A DNA stretch of 64,000 nucleotides from Sambucus nigra (taxonomy: Eukaryota; Streptophyta; Magnoliopsida; Dipsacales; Adoxaceae). Of the stretch, positions 1 to 11,388 are shown piece after piece; positions within the stretch are counted from its first letter, which is position 1; each line of letters begins with the position of its first letter. A model generated the notes under the pieces. It ran no database searches, was not told the origin of the DNA, and saw only the letters and a list, made by a program, of their open reading frames with translations. Made by a program: the position numbers and the translations under genes. The stretch covers positions 689,269,702-689,333,701 of the forward strand of contig OX422208.1 in NCBI GenBank assembly GCA_949130495.1. Direction: 5' to 3'.

Positions 1-109
1 GAAGTTTCCTCAGGGTACAGTCCACAAAGTGGTGCAAGGAGAGGAGCCCCTGCAGAACATATGCAGAGATGTCGGTTCAAGACTTTAAAAGTCAAAGACG
101 AGGTTACAC

Positions 110-1821
110 TTACTCAGAAAAAGCAAAAGAAAAGAGTCTTACTTGGATGGATCGGTGGAGATCAAACTCGACCAGCATAAGGGTGTCCATTGAACGGCAT
201 AAGCATTTATCGGAGTCTGTCATGACAGAGCCGATAGCGTCCAGGGCCTTCAGACTTTGGCCGATAAGGCTGTTACCAATCTTCAGTTTCTCCAGACGAG
301 CAACTAATACATCCTCAAAAGAAATGGGGATGGCACGATCTCCTTGTGAACCCTTCTTCTTCTGCCTCTGATCCGTAGGGGCAGTGTTGGTAGGTTTCCT
401 CTTCTTGGAGGCCTCAGCCCTTGAAGTAGTTGGAGGGGGAGGAGGCGCATTTAGACCAGCTTTCTTTACAAGCTTTGTGAGACTAGGGGCTGCCATCTCC
501 CAGAGGTCATCGGAAATCCCTTTTTGGCTCTCTGCAAACAGAAAGGTCTGAGTTAGAAAATCAGAGACATGAAATAATCAGAGGTACAACTTATGGAAAA
601 ATAAACACTTATGGAGATCAATCAGAAGACTCCCCCCAAGGCCAGTCTCAGAGAGAAAGTATGGGGTCATCAAATGCTCTTACTTGACCAGCAGACCATG
701 CTCCCCCTGATCCTGAAGGTCTTTGACCTTCTGAAGGTTATTTTGGCTAAGCCCAGGGTCGGCCCTAGCATCTATTGTCACCTTTCCCCATCTTAGGGGT
801 ATCCTCGACTCTAAGGATGAAGAAGGGGCACAGGGGCCAAATTCCTATGACCCTGAGGCGAAGAAGTATTGCGGTTTCCAATTGTGATTTGAAGTTTGGG
901 TAAACTGCAACATTTTCTTATTTGACTTTTGATCTAAAAAGTGGTAATAGCTCGGATGATTCCTAACAGAGGAAGGGACATAGCACCCAGTGAAGACCTG
1001 GACAAGAAGGTCTGAATGGTGGACTGCCCTCTATAAAATTATTGCTCCAATTATCACCCTCTAGGCGTTAGGAGATGACTGGGAAGGGACTAAGTTAATA
1101 TAGGATAATATGGCCCTAATAATTGGGTAGATGGGAAGACGAAATCCTAACTTGAACATCTGCTCATACAAACAGATCGCACCATCTCGGCCTCCGAAAT
1201 TCCTCTCGCCCCTCAGAGGTCTCTATAGAATACAGGTGTCTAAAAGCAAGGAGGCCGAGTTCGCTAACACTTCTATCTATCTCGGCTGCCTCCGAGGTGT
1301 CAACATCGCTCTCGCTATCATAATCCTCGTCTTTTTCAATGTCGATTGGAGTGGACGAGGGATTACCATCAGGGAACAACTGAGCAAACTCAGCCCCTGT
1401 GGCGGTTGATAAGGGAATAGCGTCTAGGATTGGTGGAAGCCACACTGGGTCCTATAATTTCAACATCAGAGGAAGAATGCGGGGTGCTATACCTCTTGTT
1501 AGAAGAAGCCCGAATGAAAACCTCGGCTTGATCAGGGGCATGATCCATCCTGATGGAACAATCCATTGACATAGGGTCTGAGGTTGAAGACTCAGACTCA
1601 GACATAGGGATGGGTTTTACTGGGACCTCTGCATGCACAGAGGGCTCAGGGTATATGACCTTCAGAGGGGGTGGAAATATAGGTCTGAGGGGGAAGGCCT
1701 CAGCCCTATGAGCTTCCTCTTGGGCTCACTCTATTTGCCTAATCTTCTCTAAAGTCCTCTCTCTAAGAGATGGGAATTCTTCTAAAAGCTGATAAAGAGG
1801 TCTGAGCATACGAGGACGACC
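110..1821 (-). pseudogene. Antisense accessory ORF remnant of Tat-like element F
   Basis: Broken coding sequence on the strand opposite to the LTR at 2393. Reading leftward there is a Pro/Arg/Glu-rich segment (about 1821-1640, one in-frame stop), an acidic Ser/Asp-rich segment (1638-1164, with a frame change near 1440) and, after a noncoding gap, a Lys/Pro-rich segment from an ATG at 496 to 110 containing a Leu/Lys-rich helix. The position just before a 3' LTR and the antisense orientation match the accessory genes of elements A and B in this window, but I see no clear sequence match to their N-terminal domain. Function unknown. The stretch 1822-2379 is probably its 5' flank; I see no further domain there. 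Confidence 0.45.
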
Positions 1822-2379
1822 TCACACTTGGGAAATTAAACCAGGAACAAACAACTTGACTCAACTTGCATAAGGATCAAACTATTAACCTTAAATAAAA
1901 ATAGGCAAGAACAACGAGAACCAGTGCCATCGGAAAACTCAAAACTCTCGCCGAAAAACTCAAAACTCGCGCCAGAAATTAAAGAGACAAGAATAAAAGG
2001 GGCTAAAAATGGCAAAGTAAGGTGGAGACGATACCTGAAGGCTTGTGAAATGAAGAAGATTTGAAGAAACACAGAAATCCCAATAACGAAGCAGCCAAGC
2101 TCTTGTAGAGAGAGAGAGGGTTGCAGAGATGACCAAATCAGGAGAAGGAGACGAATGAGGAAGAAAGAGATGAAAAATTGGGTTTAAATCCTTAAGTGTG
2201 AGTGCACGCATACCAAGGCCCATCATTGCCTTGGGAGCCCAAAAGACAATAAACATCATTACACTTGTCAGGCACGCTATCTACTTCAGTAGCTGACACT
2301 TGTCAATAAAGTATTAACACCTAAAGAAATTCAACCTCGGACAAACATACCCCTTAGGCACCTGATCACACAGGTAACT

Positions 2380-3364
2380 AAGGTCTAGGGGGTGATTGAT
2401 ATGCCCAAAGTACACCTGAGAGACCAGAGACCTCAACCTCGGCCTCGATTGGAGCCGAGGTAACAGAAGCCCAAGGATACCTATCAGGCAGCGTCTTTCT
2501 ACAGGGGTCGACCGCAGCCGACGTCCTAACATCATCTCGGCCTAAAAGTGGCCGAGGTCAGCTTGAAGCTGAGAACTCAACCTCCGCAGGGTCAGTCATA
2601 ACCAATGTTGTAGCTACATTATACACCTACCTCACCCCTTCATCAACTGAGGTCAGCAAAAGCCTCACAGGCTCAATCAATAAGCATCATGTCATCATCG
2701 GCCCTGACCGACATTGCACCTCATATCTAACCTCGGCCGACCATCCTGGACGAGGTCTTCATGGAATATTATCTCGAACAAAGCAAGGGTCGTACTTCAC
2801 CAACCTCGTACTCATCCAGGCCGAGGTTGGTACCAATCGAGGACAACCGAGCTTCTACACGTCCTTGTATAACTTGGAACACGTGAACAAATCTGTTATA
2901 ACTGAATTATTCCCTCCACGTGAGGGAATATTGAGGTCATCATTACTTAGTTGAGATCAGCCAGGTGTCACCCTTGCACTGGCTAGATCAACACACACAC
3001 ATGCTCATTGCATGCATAGGGGTTGCTTTACACCCTCCACATACTATATATACTTGCCTTCTCCTACTTGGATAAGGGATCCAAAATGACAACCCTAGCT
3101 GAAACTGTCAATTATACAGTAGAGAGAGAGAAATCTTGAGAGATTGTATCCATGGCCATTAGTGCCTTCATTCAGTGATATTACTCACACACACTCACAG
3201 TGGACGTAGGCCAGATTGGCTCAACCACTTATATATTCAAGTGTTCACCCCCTTCTCCTCACCTCCTTCTATGATATATGCAAACACTCTTATTCTGCCA
3301 TTGTTAACATTAACTTGAGCTTGCAAACACCTTGACTGGTGGTGCTATTTCCAGCATCATCACA
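2380..3364 (+). mobile_element. Polypurine tract and 3' LTR of Tat-like element F
   Basis: A purine-rich tract (2380-2392, ending in GGGGG) precedes TGATTGATATG at 2393, the probable LTR start. The sequence then carries many CCGAGG motifs, a TATA-like TATATATA near 3044, and the two-block U5 motif TGGACGTAGGCC (3201-3212) followed by a CAACCACTT block, as in the A, B and D LTRs. The end is placed at a CATCATCACA near 3362-3364; no second LTR copy is available in the window, so both ends are inferred. The element's body lies to the left and runs off the window. Confidence 0.55.
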
Positions 3365-4021
3365 AGGATTCAATAAGAAAATCAAATCATTTTAATCAAA
3401 TTTCAAGGAGATTTTTAAAAAAATTCAAGGCTATTTTTCAAGGGTGCAAGAACTCAACTTTTAATCTCACTATCTAGATATTTTTTAGGCAAGTTACTAA
3501 TCTACTTTCCTCCATTTATATGTATAAATGTCAATTTCACCTAAATATAATTTTTAGGCCTCAAAATTAAGTAGAAGCCCTTATAGTTTATAACCTGCTA
3601 TCTATTTTCCTTTTTATGATAAGATCATGTAGTATCCATATAATGTATAATATGATTAAAGTGTAATCGAGATGAAATTTTGTGAAATTGGACTAATTGA
3701 TATTAGACTTGCAAATTAAGGTTTTGGATAATAATTGTAACGCTCGAATTTTGTTGAATTAAAAAAGTCGCATTATATTACTAGACTCACGTGATTTGCA
3801 AATTATATGGAATTGGATTTATGAGAAATTAATGGAATTAATTTAAATAGATTATTTTTAATTGAAATTAAGATTAAGGAACATAATTCAAATATGTCGC
3901 GTACCACGCGTTAAATTAAGTTATGCATTTTAGATAAATTAAAGAAAATTAAACGGAATGTATTATATAATTACATTTATTTATATATTATAATATCATA
4001 AGGATAAAAGAAGGAAATTCA

Positions 4022-4059
<38 letters not shown>

Positions 4060-4323
4060 TAATAATAATAATAATGGATTTTTTGTCACAAAAATAAATG
4101 TTCTCTTGAAAAATATAAAAACATTCCACGAGGTGTAAAATTAAGCTGGGGTCAAACACATAATCTTTCGTGTTATATACTTCTTCCATTTCTCTAGCGC
4201 TTAATTCATCATAAGCAATAACTACATTTACCATTCCCATCGTGCAGCTTTCCATTGCCAACTAAAACTCCTTTCTCCTTCTTCAAAGTTTCCTTGTGTG
4301 CTTTTCTGCTTCCTCGTCATAGA
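3365..4323. other. Unassigned AT-rich segment
   Basis: AT-rich sequence without a recognisable gene. TGTAACGCTCGAATTTTG at 3736 resembles the start of a chromovirus-type LTR, so part of it may be an old solo LTR. A short minus-strand open frame starting with ATG at 4261 gives about 60 ordinary residues before running into the AAT microsatellite; I recognise no family. Confidence 0.4.
4022..4075. repeat. (AAT)n microsatellite
   Basis: About 18 AAT units with one interruption (ATG) near 4057. Confidence 0.95.
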
Positions 4324-5424
4324 TGTAATACCCTGTAATTTTATTGATTTTATTTAATGGGATTAATTAAATTAAATGGGATAAGTATTTGGAAATTCGT
4401 TCGGATTTAAATACTAGCGAGACGAGAGTTGGTATTTGATTATGATAATTATGTTGAATATTACTGAGCGAATATGGTAATATATGATTACTAAATTTAT
4501 TAATATTATCGCAAGTTATAAATACGGCAATTTAAAAAATTTAGTTGGGACGCGCGTGTCAGGAACCAATTTAATGAATTTAAAAGTAAATTATTTTTTC
4601 ATCATTCGTATGGTCATTTTGAGTGAGCCAACGTGTCCGGAAGGGTCGAAATAGTCAGAAAACACTAGCCGGGGATTTGGTTTGGGTCCCGGGGCATTTT
4701 TAGGCCTAACCGGCAACCCGGGAGGGTATTTTAGTCATTTTAATTTTTAAGGTTAGTTAACCCACGAAATTTAGACTTAGTTTATCAGCCAACTCTTAGG
4801 ACTCCTAGAGTTTTCACAATAAAAAATCACCAATGGCAGTTAGAGAATAGAGAAGGAAGTTCCCCAAGGAGAAAAACCACCCTTAGAGGCCATTACACCA
4901 CCACCGGTTAGATCGAAAAGAGGGGATACCTTCTTCGTACCATCTTCTTCAAAGGATAAGAACATTGAATTTTCGAGGCAAGTGATTTATCTTGCAAAGA
5001 TTCAAGGCATATGTTTTACCTGATAGTTTAGGTTTGATGATTTATCCTAAACAAATGAAATAATGGTGAAACTGGAGAATTAAACGTTGAATATGGGTAG
5101 GTTTCATATAGACAAACTTCTGGACATATACTAGTTACGAAATCATGATCCATATGTAGAAAATTACAAAATCATGTTGAGTTATATGAAGATCCTGATG
5201 AAAATAGAGGAAATAGGGTTTTTATGAAAATTTGGTGATTTAATCCAAGAAACTAATGATCCATGATGATTTAATTATTCTAATACGTTAAAGATTATGC
5301 AAATATGTTAATATGATCATTATAATACTTGTTTGGGAGTTTAGGACTTTGTAATGAATGATTTGAGGTGTAAAGTTTGAAGAACCCGTAACTATTAAAG
5401 AAATTATGGGCAGATAACTGCTTG
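4324..5424 (+). mobile_element. Chromovirus-type LTR fragment (G)
   Basis: Begins TGTAATACCCTG, like the start of the C LTR read on the minus strand from 33409 (TGTAATACCCCG). The two share a run of similar blocks in the same order: a GGGATTAATTAAATTAA block, a GGACGCG block, an ATTTTGAGTG block followed by a GAAATAGTCA-type block, and a GGGAGGGTATTTTAGTC block. It is therefore a diverged LTR of the same broad type in the opposite orientation. It is cut on the right by the tandem arrays starting near 5425, and no matching primer site or second LTR is visible. Confidence 0.6.
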
Positions 5425-6205
5425 ATAGACACCCTTCTTCAGCAAAAATCATGGGCGTCGAGATACCCTTCTTCAGCAAAAATCATGGGCGTCGAGAGAC
5501 CCTTCTTCAGTATAAATCATGGGCGTCAAGACACCCTTCTTCAGTGAAAATCATGGGCGTCGAGACACCCTTCTTCAGCAAAAATTATGGGCGTCGAGAT
5601 ACCCTTCTTCAGTATAAATCATGGGCGTCGAGACACCCTTCTTCAGCAAAAATCATGGGCGTCGAGACACCCTTCTTTAGAAAAAATCATGGGCGTCGAG
5701 AGACCCTTCTTCAGTATAAATCATGGGGGTAAAAACACCCTTCTTCAGCAAAAATCATGGGCGTCGAGATACCCTTCTTCAGTATAAATCATGGGCGTCG
5801 AGGCACCCTTCTTCAGCAAAAATCATTGGCTCCGAGACACTCTTCTTCAACAAAAATCATGGGCGTCGAGACACCATTCTTCAGCAAAAATCGTGGGCAT
5901 CGAGACACCCTTCTTCAGCAAAAATCATGGGCGCCGAGATACCCTTCTTCAGCAAAATCATGGGCGCCGAGACACTCTTCTTCAACAAAAATCATGGGCG
6001 CCGAGACACCCTTCTTCAGTAAAAATCATGGGCGTCGAGACACCCTTCTTCAGCAAAAATCATGGGCGTCGAGACACCCTTCTTCAGCAAAAATCATGGG
6101 CGTCGAGATACCCTTCTTCAGTATAAATCATGGGCGTCGAGATACCCTTCTTCAGCAAAAATCATTGGCGTCGAGACACTCTTCTTCAGCAAAAATAAAA
6201 AAAAT
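5425..6205. repeat. Array E1: 34-bp tandem repeat, about 23 copies
   Basis: Unit contains ATGGGCGTCGAGACACCC, then TTCTTCAGCAAAAATC. Because 34 is not a multiple of 3, the frame rotates from unit to unit, and the overlapping open frames here spell repeated peptides in all three frames. They are products of the repeat, not genes. Divergence between units is mostly single substitutions; a 33-bp unit occurs near 5955. Confidence 0.93.
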
Positions 6206-7500
6206 CATGGGCGTCGAGACACCCGAGGTCGAGATGACCCCGTCAGCGCCGGCACATGTCGAGACACCCCCTTGCAGTGACGAGGGGCCCGTAGACGCGA
6301 GGCCAGGTCGCGAGACCCGCGACCGCTGACGAGAGGCCACCATACTGCCATAGGCCGAAACCCCTATTTCTTAAAATTCAAAGGCGTCGAGACACACCCT
6401 CCCAAAGCAACTAGGGGTTTTGACGACTCCAAGGCAGTTGGCGAGGGATCCTCGGACGTAGGGTCACCTCGCAGAAAACCACGGGTCGAGACCCCCCTTC
6501 TTCAGAAAAAATCATGGGCGTCGAGACCCCCCTCTCTCCAACACTGGTTCCAACAGACAAGGAACCCTCCGCGTCTAGACACTCATCACAGGTCGAGACA
6601 CCCGGATAGGAAGTCGAGGAGCGAGGAACTCATGGGCGAGGAACCCTGGGTATTCCTCACCGCCAACAAAAAAAGTCATGGCAGCAGTCTCGATGAAGCG
6701 TTAGGTCGAGAGACCCTTGGAGGTGAAGTCGACGCACGAGGGACCCTCGACGTGGCACAAGGTCGAGGAAACCTTGACGAAATTCAATGTCGAGATACCC
6801 TCGGATATTGGGTCCGACGAGGAACCCTCTCCCACCTCAAGCAATGGTAAAAAACCAACCAGGTTCAAACCACAACGCGAGGAACCCAAGACTAATGGGA
6901 TTTCTAATGAGGAACTGTCGGCGACAGCAGACTGTGACGAGGAGCCTATGTGCGAGGACCCCCCCCCCCCCCCCATCTCAAGAAGCAGTGAAGAACTCCT
7001 CATGCTAAAGTTCTTGGGTAGGAATCCCTTATGGGCAGTAATGCCATCGAGGAACCCGACGTGGTGAAAGGGGAAATTTTTGTCGCAAATGGTTTGGACG
7101 AGGAACCCACCTTGACTGAGGGTGATCGCGAGGAACCCGCGGCGTGAGAAACCTATCATAACCTCGGTAGCAGGCAATGGACCCTTTGAAGTTAAAATAG
7201 AAAACAAGATACCCCTTGTGGTTAAAACTTCGCACGAGGACCCTTGATGAAAAATTATTTTCGGCGAGGAACCCATAAGTTCCAAGCCCTAGACAGAAAA
7301 ATGCGCCTCTCAACTCGAGTTGTAGGCGAGGAACCCTCAGCGCGCGAAGAGGCAGGCGAGGAGCCCGTCGTCGGCGATGCTATAAGCGAGGAACCCGGGA
7401 TGACCAGAATCCCAGACAAAGAGCTTTCCATGACTGATACCTTGCACAAGGAACCCCCCGATGCATTTAAACAAAAAAAAATAGAAGCGACCGGAATGTA
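6206..7500. repeat. Array E2: degenerate repeats with a CGAGGAACCC core
   Basis: Irregularly spaced copies of CGAGGAACCC and variants (GTCGAGACACCC, GCGAGGACCC) recur throughout, usually tens of bases apart. The core resembles the E1 core GTCGAGACACCC, suggesting E1 is a recently expanded version of this older array. A run of 16 C (about 6959-6974) lies inside. No coding family recognised. Confidence 0.7.
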
Positions 7501-8034
7501 GACACAAGGGCGTAGAATTTCTCAACAAAAGGTACACCAGACTAATGCTTTCTCTTTCTTAATAGTATAGTAGAACCTCTCAGTAGATTAGAAGAGGGCC
7601 TATGATATAAGTAACTTTCCTCATTATACTTGGGGATATATCCAACCCAAAAGTAAAAGTATAGTGAGTAAAGCCCGTGCAGACACGACAGGACCAGCAA
7701 GAGGTTATCCTCCTAGTAATAATAATAATAATAATAAAAAAAATTCACTACATTTTTGTATTATTATTCCAATCAGATTTATAGCCTAGAGAACAAGTCT
7801 TAACCTCTGTTCTCCAAAAAATTGTAATTGACCAGTTTTAAAAAAAATAGGGAGAAGTGGGTCTACCCCCCCTCTAAACTTGTTATTTTTATAAGACAAA
7901 AAAGGTTCCTAAGAAAAGTTTGGAACAAGGACCCTTCAGACCAAGGGAAATTTTTAGTATAAAGAAATAATTATTTCTTTACTTATAATATATGTGAAAT
8001 TTTATGCAAAGTTTGTGGGAAGGAGAAGTGATAA
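7501..8034. other. Spacer between arrays E2 and E3
   Basis: AT-rich, non-repetitive apart from a short (AAT)n run at about 7716-7738. No gene or RNA seen. Confidence 0.5.
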
Positions 8035-8390
8035 CCCCATCTCTTAGTTACTTCCCAAGAAATGAATATGCATAACAAAATACCCCAAAGTCACACGGGG
8101 TTGCACTAAAAAGTACCGCACAGTCACACGGGGTTGCGCTAAAAAAAATAAAAATATAACTTGCTCAACTATATGCAAGTACCCCGCAGTTAGAGGGGTA
8201 GCGTCCAAATTTTAACTTGCTCAGCTATATGCAAGTACCCCACTGTTAAAGGGGAAACTTCAAAATTTGCAGATGGTACCCCGCAGGTAGAGGGGCAGTT
8301 TCAAAATTTTTAACTTGATCATCTCATATGCAAATACCCCACAGTTAGAAATGGGAAGTTCAATCTTGAGGTTCTCACATAAAAAAGAGC
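8035..8390. repeat. Array E3: short degenerate tandem repeats
   Basis: Several copies of a unit with TACCCCGCAGTTAGAGGGG followed by a segment containing TAACTTGCTCAGCTATATG, preceded by two copies of a CAGTCACACGGGGTTGC unit. About 50-65 bp per unit, five or six units. Confidence 0.75.
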
Positions 8391-9850
8391 AACTCAAAGT
8401 ATTGAGCAAATGCAATTATACACATAAGGTACAACAGTTTAGTACCTAAGGCTCCAAGGGCATAGGAGCGCTCACAGTCTTGAGCAACTGCCAAGTATAA
8501 ATGTAAGGTGCGACAGTTTAGCACCTAAGGCTCCAAGGGCACCGGAGCGCTCACAGTCTTGAGCAACTGCCAAGTGTAAATATAAGGTGCGACAGTTTAG
8601 CACCTAAGGCTCCAAGAGCACCGGAGCGCTCACAGTCTTGAGCAAGTGCCAAGTATAAATATAAGGTGCGACAATTTAGCACCTAAGGCTCCAAGGGCAC
8701 CGGAGCGCTCACAGTCTTGAGCAACTGCCAAGTATAAATATAAGGTACGAAAGTTTAGTACCTAAGGCTCCAAGGGCACCGGAGCGCTCACAGTCTTGAG
8801 CAAGGGCCAAATATAAACATAAGGTTCTCCAGATGAGCACCTTAGGCTCCAAGGGCACCGGAGCGCTCACAATCTTGAGCAAGTGCCAAATATAAGTATA
8901 AACGTAAGGTGCAAAAATTTAGCACCTAAGGCTCCAAGGGCACTGGAGCGCTCACAGTCTTAAGCAATTGCCAAGTATAAGTATATGTGCGACAGTTTAG
9001 CACCTAAGGCTCCAAGGACACCGGAGCACTCGCAGTATTGAGCAAGTGTCAAGTATAAATACAAGGTGCGACAGTTTAGCACCTAAGGCTCCAAGGGCAC
9101 CAGAGCGCTCACAGTCTTGAGCAAGTGCTAAGTATAAACATAAGGTGCTCCAGATGAGCACCTAAGGCTCCAAGGGCATCGGAGCGCTCACTGTTTTGAG
9201 CAACTGCCAAGTGTAAATATAAGGTGCGACAGTTTAGCACCTAAGGCTCCAAGGGCACCGGAGCACTCACAATTTTGAGTAACTGCCAAGTATAAATATA
9301 AGGTACAACTATTTAGTACCTAAGGCTCCAAGGGCACCGGAGCGCTCACAGTCTTGGGTAAGTGCCAAATATAAATGTAAGGTGCTCCAGATGAGCACGT
9401 AAGGCTCCTAGTGCACTGGAGCGCTCACAGTCTTGAGTAGATGCCAAGTATAAATATAAGGTGCACCGGTTGAGCACCTAAAGCTCCAAGGGCACTAGAG
9501 CGCTCACAGTCTTGAGAAAGTGCCAAATATAAATATAAGGTGTGCCAGTTGAGCACCAGTGGCTCCAAGGGCATCGGAGCACTCACGATTTTGAGCAAGT
9601 GCCAAGTATAAACGTAAGGTGCTCCAAATGAGCACCTAAGGCTACTAGGGCACCAGAGCGCTCACAGTCTTGAGCAAGTGCCAAGTATAAATATAATGTA
9701 CACCAGTTGAGCACCTAAGGCTCCAAGAGCACCGGAGCGCTCGCAGTCTTGATCAAGTGTCAAGGATAAATATAAGGTGCGACAGTTTAGCACCCAAGGC
9801 TCCAAGGGCACCAGAGCGCTAACAGTTTTGAGCAACTGCCAAGTATAAAT
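8391..9850. repeat. Array E4: 79-bp tandem repeat, about 18 copies
   Basis: Landmark CTCCAAGGGC recurs at 8452, 8531 and 8610, giving a 79-bp period. Units share GGAGCGCTCACAGTCTTGAG and TTTAGCACCTAAGG. Variants (GATGAGCACC in place of TTTAGCACC) recur at several units, hinting at higher-order amplification. Noncoding. The spacer 9851-10089 is a transition with no gene. Confidence 0.93.
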
Positions 9851-10089
9851 AAATGGTACGATAATTTCGTGCACAAGTCTCTCGACATTGCAAGACATTT
9901 CTGCACGAGGGGGCTAATATCGAGAAGTCCTCAAGCAAGTGAACAAATAATAAAATAGCTTGGAGTGTGGGGATCCACTTAGAGTGGTTCCACTTTCCCA
10001 AGATTGTAAGTTTGACAAAAAAAAGCCTAGGTCAAGGGGATCCACCTTGAGTGACCCATTTTCCCAAACTTGATGCTAATAAAAAGAAC

Positions 10090-10945
10090 TCAGGGTGAGG
10101 GGCTCATCGCGAGCAACCCCTCCGCCCAAGATAGAAGGCCACAGAAGAAGGCAAAGGGCGAGGGGCTCACCGCGAGTAACCCCTCCGCCCAAGATAGAAG
10201 GCCAAGGGCGAGGGGCTCACCGCGAGTAACCCCTCTGCCCAAGATAGAAGGCCACAGAAGAAGGCTAAGGGCGAGGGGCTCACCGCGAGTAACCCCTCCG
10301 CCCAAGATGAAAGGCTACAGAAGAAGGCCAAGGGCGAGGGGCTCACCGCGAGTAACCCCTCCGCCCAAGATAAAAGGCCACAGAAGAAGGCCAAGGGCGA
10401 GGGGCTCACCGCGAGTAACCCCTCCGCCCAAGATAAAAGGCCACAGAAGAAGGCCAAGGGCGAGGGGTTTATCGCGAGTAACCACTCCGCCCAAGAAAGA
10501 AGGCCACAGAATAAGGCCAAGGGCGAGGGGCTCACCGCAAACAACCACTCCGCCCAAAATGGAAGGCCACAGAAGAAGGCCAAGGGCGAGAGGCTCACGG
10601 CGAGAAACCCCTCCGTACAAGATGGAAGACCGCAGAAGAAGGCTAAGGGTGAGGGGCTCACCGCGAGCAACCCCTCCGCCCAAGATAGAAGGCCACTGAA
10701 AAAGGCCAAGGGTGAGGGGCTCACCGCGAGCAACCCCTCCGCCCAAGATAGAAGGCCACAGAAGAAGGCTAAGGGCAAGGGGCTCACCGCGAGCAACCCT
10801 TCCGCCCAAGATGGAAGGCCACATAAGAAGGCCAAGGGTGAGGGGCTCACGGCGCGCAACCCCTCCGCCCTAGAAAAAAGGCCACAGAAGCAGGCCAAGA
10901 ACGAGGGGCTCACCGCGAGTAACCCCTTCGCCCAAGTTGATACCC
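10090..10945. repeat. Array E5: 63-bp tandem repeat, about 14 copies
   Basis: Unit contains GGCGAGGGGCTCACCGCGAG and CCTCCGCCCAAGAT; consecutive copies of GGCCAAGGGC start at 10326 and 10389 (63 bp, 21 codons). A period divisible by three keeps long frames open on both strands (about 209 codons plus, 269 codons minus). I regard these as consequences of the repeat. Confidence 0.93.
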
Positions 10946-11179
10946 AGATAAGGAGGTCCACTATAAGTGGCCTCATCTACAAAACTTGGGATGAAGTGAC
11001 AGGACATTTAATGACCCTAAGGGGGAATGATGAAGGAACCCTATGGTCCCCCAAAATAAAAATCGACTTTATGGCGTACAAAGCTTTTTTGGTCTACCCG
11101 ACCTAAAAAATTTGCACGAGGGGCTAATGTAGAAGGGTGTCTACCTATAAAAAAGTAAAAATATTATTTTATTAGAAAC

Positions 11180-11388
11180 ACTGAGAAGAAACCCAGGGTC
11201 CCGACAGAAACTCATATTGAGCAGGAACCCCCCGGGGTCCCGGCAGAAACTCATATTGGGCAGGATCCCCCCAGGGTCCCGACACAAACTCATATTGAGG
11301 AGGAGCCCACCTAGGGTCCCGACAGAAACGCATAATTGAGAAGGAACCACCCTAGGGTCCCGATAGAAACTCATATTCAGCAGGAACC
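11180..11388. repeat. Array E6: about 40-50-bp tandem repeat, 5 copies
   Basis: Units carry GGGTCCCGACAGAAACTCAT followed by ATTGAGCAGGAACCCC. Similar GAAACTCATAT and GAGAAGTACC pieces recur at 13975-14070, on the far side of E7, so E7 appears to have expanded inside this older repeat. Confidence 0.8.

Noticed and set aside
5425..6205. CRISPR-like array (34-bp regular repeats)
   Set aside because: No unique spacers: units are contiguous and near identical throughout, and the DNA is plant nuclear.
5451..6329. Overlapping plus-strand frames with PFFSKNHGRRDTLLQ repeats
   Set aside because: The same 34-bp repeat read in rotating frames; no evidence of a gene.
10070..10976. Long open frames on both strands over the 63-bp array
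   Set aside because: The period is 21 codons, so frames stay open automatically; two fully overlapping repetitive proteins are not credible.
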